A DNA stretch of 16,247 bases, taken from positions 1 through 16,247 of the forward strand of contig USTH01000032.1 in the NCBI GenBank assembly GCA_900557555.1, read 5' to 3'. Both the position numbers and the translations under genes were made by a program. This DNA is from an uncultured Prevotellaceae bacterium. GTDB lineage: Bacteria; Bacteroidota; Bacteroidia; Bacteroidales; Bacteroidaceae. Below the pieces are notes generated by a model. The model had not been told where the DNA came from. It was given only the letters and a program-made list of their open reading frames with translations, and searched no databases. Of the stretch, positions 13,122 to 16,247 are shown in pieces (position 1 is the stretch's first letter; every line of letters starts with the position of its first letter).

Positions 13122-14321
13122 ATGGCAAAAAAAGTGGTAGTTGCCTTTAGTGGCGGTCTTGACACAAGCTACACAGTCATGTATCTTGCTAAGGAAAAGA
13201 ATTACGAAGTATATGCTGCATGCGCCAACACCGGTGGCTTCAGCGCCGAGCAGCTAAAAACCAACGAAGAGAACGCCTATAAACTTGGTGCAAAAAAATA
13301 TGTCACACTCGACGTTACACAAGAGTACTACGAGAAGTCATTGAAATACATGGTATTCGGCAATGTGTTGCGCAACAACTGCTACCCCATTTCGGTTAGC
13401 TCCGAACGTATCTTTCAGGCCTTAGCCATTGCGCGCTATGCCAACGAGATAGGCGCCGACGCAATAGCCCACGGCAGCACGGGAGCAGGCAACGACCAAA
13501 TTCGTTTTGACATGACATTTCTCGTAATGGCCCCCAATGTAGAGATCATCACCCTTACACGCGACTACAACCTTAGCCGACAAGAAGAGGTTGACTATCT
13601 TAACAAGCACGGATACTATGCCGATTTCACAAAACTGAAATACTCCTACAACGTAGGAATATGGGGCACCAGCATCTGTGGCGGCGAAATACTCGACAGC
13701 ACACAGGGCCTGCCAGAAAGCGCATACCTCAAACACCCCACCAAGCAGGGCACAGAACAACTCAAACTCGGATTTGAGAAGGGCGAGCTATGCTCTGTAA
13801 ACGGCACACACTATGACGACAAAATCAAAGCCATACAAGCCGTTGAAGAAATCGGAGCAGCCTATGCCATCGGTCGCGACTGCCATGTGGGCGACACCAT
13901 CATCGGCATAAAAGGCCGTGTGGGGTTTGAAGCTGCAGCCCCAATGCTTATTATCGGGGCTCACCGTTTTCTTGAGAAGTTCACACTCTCCAAGTGGCAG
14001 CAATATTGGAAAGACCAGGTAAGCAACTGGTATGGCATGTTCCTCCACGAGAGCCAGTATCTGGAGCCCGTGATGCCCGACATCGAGGCCATGCTCACCT
14101 CTTCACAACGCAACGTCACTGGTGAAGTGACCCTCCAACTGCGCCCACTCTCGTTCGAAACAGTAGGAGTAGACTCCCCCAACGACCTTGTCAAAAACAA
14201 GCTCGGAGAATATGGCGAAACCGCCAAAGCATGGTCTTCTGACGATGCCAAAGGCTTTATAAAGGTTTCATCAACAGCCCTACGTGCCTACTACTTAGCC
14301 CACCCCGACGAAAAGAGGTAA
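13122..14321 (+). CDS. argG: argininosuccinate synthase
   Basis: Joins citrulline and aspartate with ATP to give argininosuccinate, the penultimate step of arginine synthesis, in the cytoplasm. The 399 residues are normal length. The ATP-binding AFSGGLDTS lies at 8-16, the family signature HGSTGAGNDQIRFD at 117-130, and further conserved segments are IGRDCHVGDTIIGIKGRVGFEAA and KWQQYWKDQ. The enzyme needs free citrulline, so in this pathway an unseen deacylase must act before it. It begins 116 bp after the GNAT gene on the same strand, with no terminator or promoter box between, so it belongs to the argR operon. Confidence 0.97.
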   Translation: MAKKVVVAFSGGLDTSYTVMYLAKEKNYEVYAACANTGGFSAEQLKTNEENAYKLGAKKYVTLDVTQEYYEKSLKYMVFGNVLRNNCYPISVSSERIFQALAIARYANEIGADAIAHGSTGAGNDQIRFDMTFLVMAPNVEIITLTRDYNLSRQEEVDYLNKHGYYADFTKLKYSYNVGIWGTSICGGEILDSTQGLPESAYLKHPTKQGTEQLKLGFEKGELCSVNGTHYDDKIKAIQAVEEIGAAYAIGRDCHVGDTIIGIKGRVGFEAAAPMLIIGAHRFLEKFTLSKWQQYWKDQVSNWYGMFLHESQYLEPVMPDIEAMLTSSQRNVTGEVTLQLRPLSFETVGVDSPNDLVKNKLGEYGETAKAWSSDDAKGFIKVSSTALRAYYLAHPDEKR

Positions 14322-14433
14322 CACGGCGCGGCGCGCAGGGGGGGCAACCACCACCCCACCTTTTGACACCCAATTTGCCAACGAGGTATGCTTGCACGCA
14401 GGCAGATACTATAGGCAACAAAACAACTGAGAA

Positions 14434-15399
14434 ATGATTAAAGTAGGAATTTTAGGAGCCGCAGGCTATACGGGCGGCGAACTCATAAGACTGCTGTTAA
14501 ACCACCCAGAGGCAAAAATCGTGTTTGCCAACAGCGAGAGCAATGCCGGCAACAACGTTGCAGACGTCCACGAAGGCCTCGTGGGCGAAACAGACATTAA
14601 ATTCTGCTCCAACATGCCATTCAACGATGTCGACGTCGTGTTCTTCTGCTTCGGCCACGGCAAGAGTGCAGCCTTCCTCAAGGACCACCACATTCCTGTG
14701 GGCGTAAAGATTATCGACTTGGCACAAGACTTCCGCATTGCTGGCTCACACGACTACGTCTACGGACTCCCCGAAACACACAGCCGCGCCATACGCCTCG
14801 CCCACCACGTGGCAAACCCCGGGTGCTTCGCCACCTGCATACAGCTGGCCATGTTGCCAGCCCTCAAGGCAGGCATTCTGAGTGGCGACATCCATGTCAA
14901 CGGTATCACGGGCAGCACGGGGGCGGGCCAGAAACCCGGAGCAACAACCCACTTCTCATGGCGCAACGACAACATCTCGGTCTACAAGACCTTCACCCAC
15001 CAGCACCTTCTGGAAATTAACCAGACGGTGCAGGAGCTCTGCCCTCACTACAACGGCCGAGTGCTGTTCATTCCCCAACGCGGCTGCTTCGCGCGCGGCA
15101 TCTATGTCACCGCCTATGCCACTTGCAGCCAAACCATCGAGGAAGCCACGGCAATCTACTCTGACTACTACAAGGACGCAGCCTTCACACACTTCGTCAC
15201 AAAGAGTCCAGACCTGAAGCAAGTGGTCAACACCAACAAGGCCCTTGTCTACATAGAGAAACACGACGACCAACTGCTCATGATTTCGTGCATCGACAAC
15301 CTCCTCAAGGGAGCCGTGGGGCAAGCCGTGCAAAACATGAACCTCATGTTTGGTATTGACGAGAAATCGGGGCTGACCCTTAAGGCCTCGGCCTTTTAA
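14434..15399 (+). CDS. argC: N-acyl-gamma-glutamyl-phosphate reductase
   Basis: Reduces N-acylglutamyl phosphate to the semialdehyde with NADPH, in the cytoplasm. At 321 residues it is the short ArgC form. GILGAAGYTGGELIRLL (5-21) is the dinucleotide-binding loop, LAQDFR (96-101) and YGLPE (110-114) are conserved, and NPGCFATC (128-135) carries the catalytic Cys131. The usual HRHxPEI motif reads HQHLLEI (189-195), keeping both histidines. The substrate here is probably the succinylated intermediate, judging from argF'. The 112-bp gap from argG contains only a GC-rich run (about 14325-14345) and no promoter box. argD follows 17 bp later. Third codon positions are visibly richer in G and C than in argR. 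Confidence 0.96.
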   Translation: MIKVGILGAAGYTGGELIRLLLNHPEAKIVFANSESNAGNNVADVHEGLVGETDIKFCSNMPFNDVDVVFFCFGHGKSAAFLKDHHIPVGVKIIDLAQDFRIAGSHDYVYGLPETHSRAIRLAHHVANPGCFATCIQLAMLPALKAGILSGDIHVNGITGSTGAGQKPGATTHFSWRNDNISVYKTFTHQHLLEINQTVQELCPHYNGRVLFIPQRGCFARGIYVTAYATCSQTIEEATAIYSDYYKDAAFTHFVTKSPDLKQVVNTNKALVYIEKHDDQLLMISCIDNLLKGAVGQAVQNMNLMFGIDEKSGLTLKASAF

Positions 15400-15416
15400 A
15401 AAAAAGAAAAAAAACT

Positions 15417-16247
15417 ATGACACTATTCGACGTATACCCCCTCTTTGACATTGCCATAGACCACGGCAAGGGGTGCCGTGTGTGGGACACTGATGGCAAC
15501 GAATATCTCGACCTCTACGGAGGCCACGCCGTGATCAGCGTGGGCCACTGCCACCCCCACTATGTTGAGGCCATGACGCAGCAGCTCGGCAAACTCGGCT
15601 TCTACAGCAACTCCGTCATCAACCCCCTGCAAAGGGAGTTTGCCGCACGCCTTGGCAAGGCATGCGGATATGACGACTATCAGCTGTTTCTCGTCAACTC
15701 GGGGGCCGAAGCCAACGAAAACGCCCTGAAGCTGGCCTCGTTCCACAACGGGCGCACACGCATTCTCTCCCTTGAGAAGGCCTTCCACGGGCGCACCTCG
15801 CTTGCCGTAGAGGCCACGGCCAACCCCAAATATATTGCCCCTGTCAATGCCAACAACCACGTAACCTATCTGCCTCTCAATAACCTGCAGGCTTGGAAGG
15901 CAGAGATTGAGAAGGGCGATGTCTGTGCCGTTATCATAGAGTGCATACAGGGAGTAGGCGGCATACGCCTTGCCTCGGCCGACTTCATGCAGGGGCTTCG
16001 TGAGCTCTGCACCAAGCACAACACCGTTCTCATCTGCGACGAGATACAGTGCGGATATGGGCGCAGCGGAAAGTTTTTTGCCCACCAGTGGCTCGGCGTA
16101 AGGCCCGACCTCATCACCGTGGCCAAAGGCATTGCCAATGGGTTCCCCATGTCGGGCGTGCTCATCTCGCCCCAGTTCAAGCCCGTCTACGGACAGCTTG
16201 GCACCACCTTTGGAGGCAACCACTTGGCCTGTGCTGGGGCGCTCGCC
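15417..16247 (+). CDS. argD: N-acylornithine aminotransferase (partial)
   Basis: A PLP-dependent class III aminotransferase that moves the amino group of glutamate onto the N-acylglutamate semialdehyde, giving N-acylornithine. Only the first 277 codons are present; the frame is open to the window edge, and the full protein should be about 370-400 residues. The start ATG at 15417 lies 17 bp after argC, behind a run of A. Visible signatures are NSGAEANENALKLA (94-107) for cofactor phosphate, FHGRT (123-127), Asp208 in CDEIQCGYGRSGKFFA for the pyridine nitrogen, and the Schiff-base Lys237 in VAKGIANGFPMSG. TTFGGNHLAC near the edge is also typical. Given argF', succinylornithine is the probable product in vivo. 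GC at third positions is high: 45 of the first 60 codons end in G or C. Confidence 0.95.
   Translation, partial: MTLFDVYPLFDIAIDHGKGCRVWDTDGNEYLDLYGGHAVISVGHCHPHYVEAMTQQLGKLGFYSNSVINPLQREFAARLGKACGYDDYQLFLVNSGAEANENALKLASFHNGRTRILSLEKAFHGRTSLAVEATANPKYIAPVNANNHVTYLPLNNLQAWKAEIEKGDVCAVIIECIQGVGGIRLASADFMQGLRELCTKHNTVLICDEIQCGYGRSGKFFAHQWLGVRPDLITVAKGIANGFPMSGVLISPQFKPVYGQLGTTFGGNHLACAGALA

Noticed and set aside
15423..16223. Minus-strand frame of 266 residues opposite argD
   Set aside because: argD is unmistakable on the plus strand; the antisense frame stays open because of the high G and C content at argD third positions.
1..16247. CRISPR arrays, tRNA/rRNA genes, transposases, phage or defence genes
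   Set aside because: I looked for regular repeat-spacer arrays, cloverleaf signatures such as the T-loop motif, and typical protein motifs, and found none.

Overview
The window looks like chromosomal DNA from a Bacteroidota bacterium, most likely a Prevotella relative. Support comes from several Bacteroidota -7 boxes (TAnnTTTG) in front of genes, weak or absent Shine-Dalgarno sequences, an argF' of the N-succinylornithine carbamoyltransferase type, a small secreted protein with a type IX-secretion-like C-terminus, a GH89 glycosidase paired with a lipoprotein mutarotase, and the gene order argR-GNAT-argG-argC-argD. There are no rRNA or tRNA genes, no CRISPR array, no transposase and no phage genes.

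Layout. Bases 1-718 have no convincing gene but hold a nested inverted-repeat structure. A leftward block follows: a small secreted protein (719-1132), argF' (1249-2211), a secreted S37-type serine peptidase (2234-3562), a TlpA-like thioredoxin lipoprotein (3578-4126) and a lone rmlA (4206-5090). A 304-bp divergent control region (5091-5394) separates this from the rightward genes. Those are a GH89 alpha-N-acetylglucosaminidase and aldose 1-epimerase pair ending in a clear terminator, then a metal-efflux permease with a fused HMA domain and mnmA. A 356-bp intergenic region with a perfect 14-bp inverted repeat comes next. The arginine operon argR, GNAT, argG, argC, argD runs off the right edge (argD is partial).

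Function. Arginine synthesis is the main theme. The right-hand operon and argF' fit the N-succinylated pathway known in Bacteroides: the GNAT protein probably makes N-succinylglutamate, argC and argD carry out the following reduction and transamination, argF' carbamoylates N-succinylornithine, and argG joins citrulline to aspartate. No argB kinase or deacylase is in view. The GH89/epimerase pair points to use of alpha-GlcNAc-capped host glycans or heparan fragments.

The least explained signals are a family of short intergenic repeats (core CCCAAATCGGTCATTAGG and variants, four copies on both strands, one bounded by an 11-bp direct repeat) and the GNAT protein, whose C-terminus carries a cysteine cluster and whose gene overlaps argR. 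Family assignments come from motif recognition and memory, not from searches.
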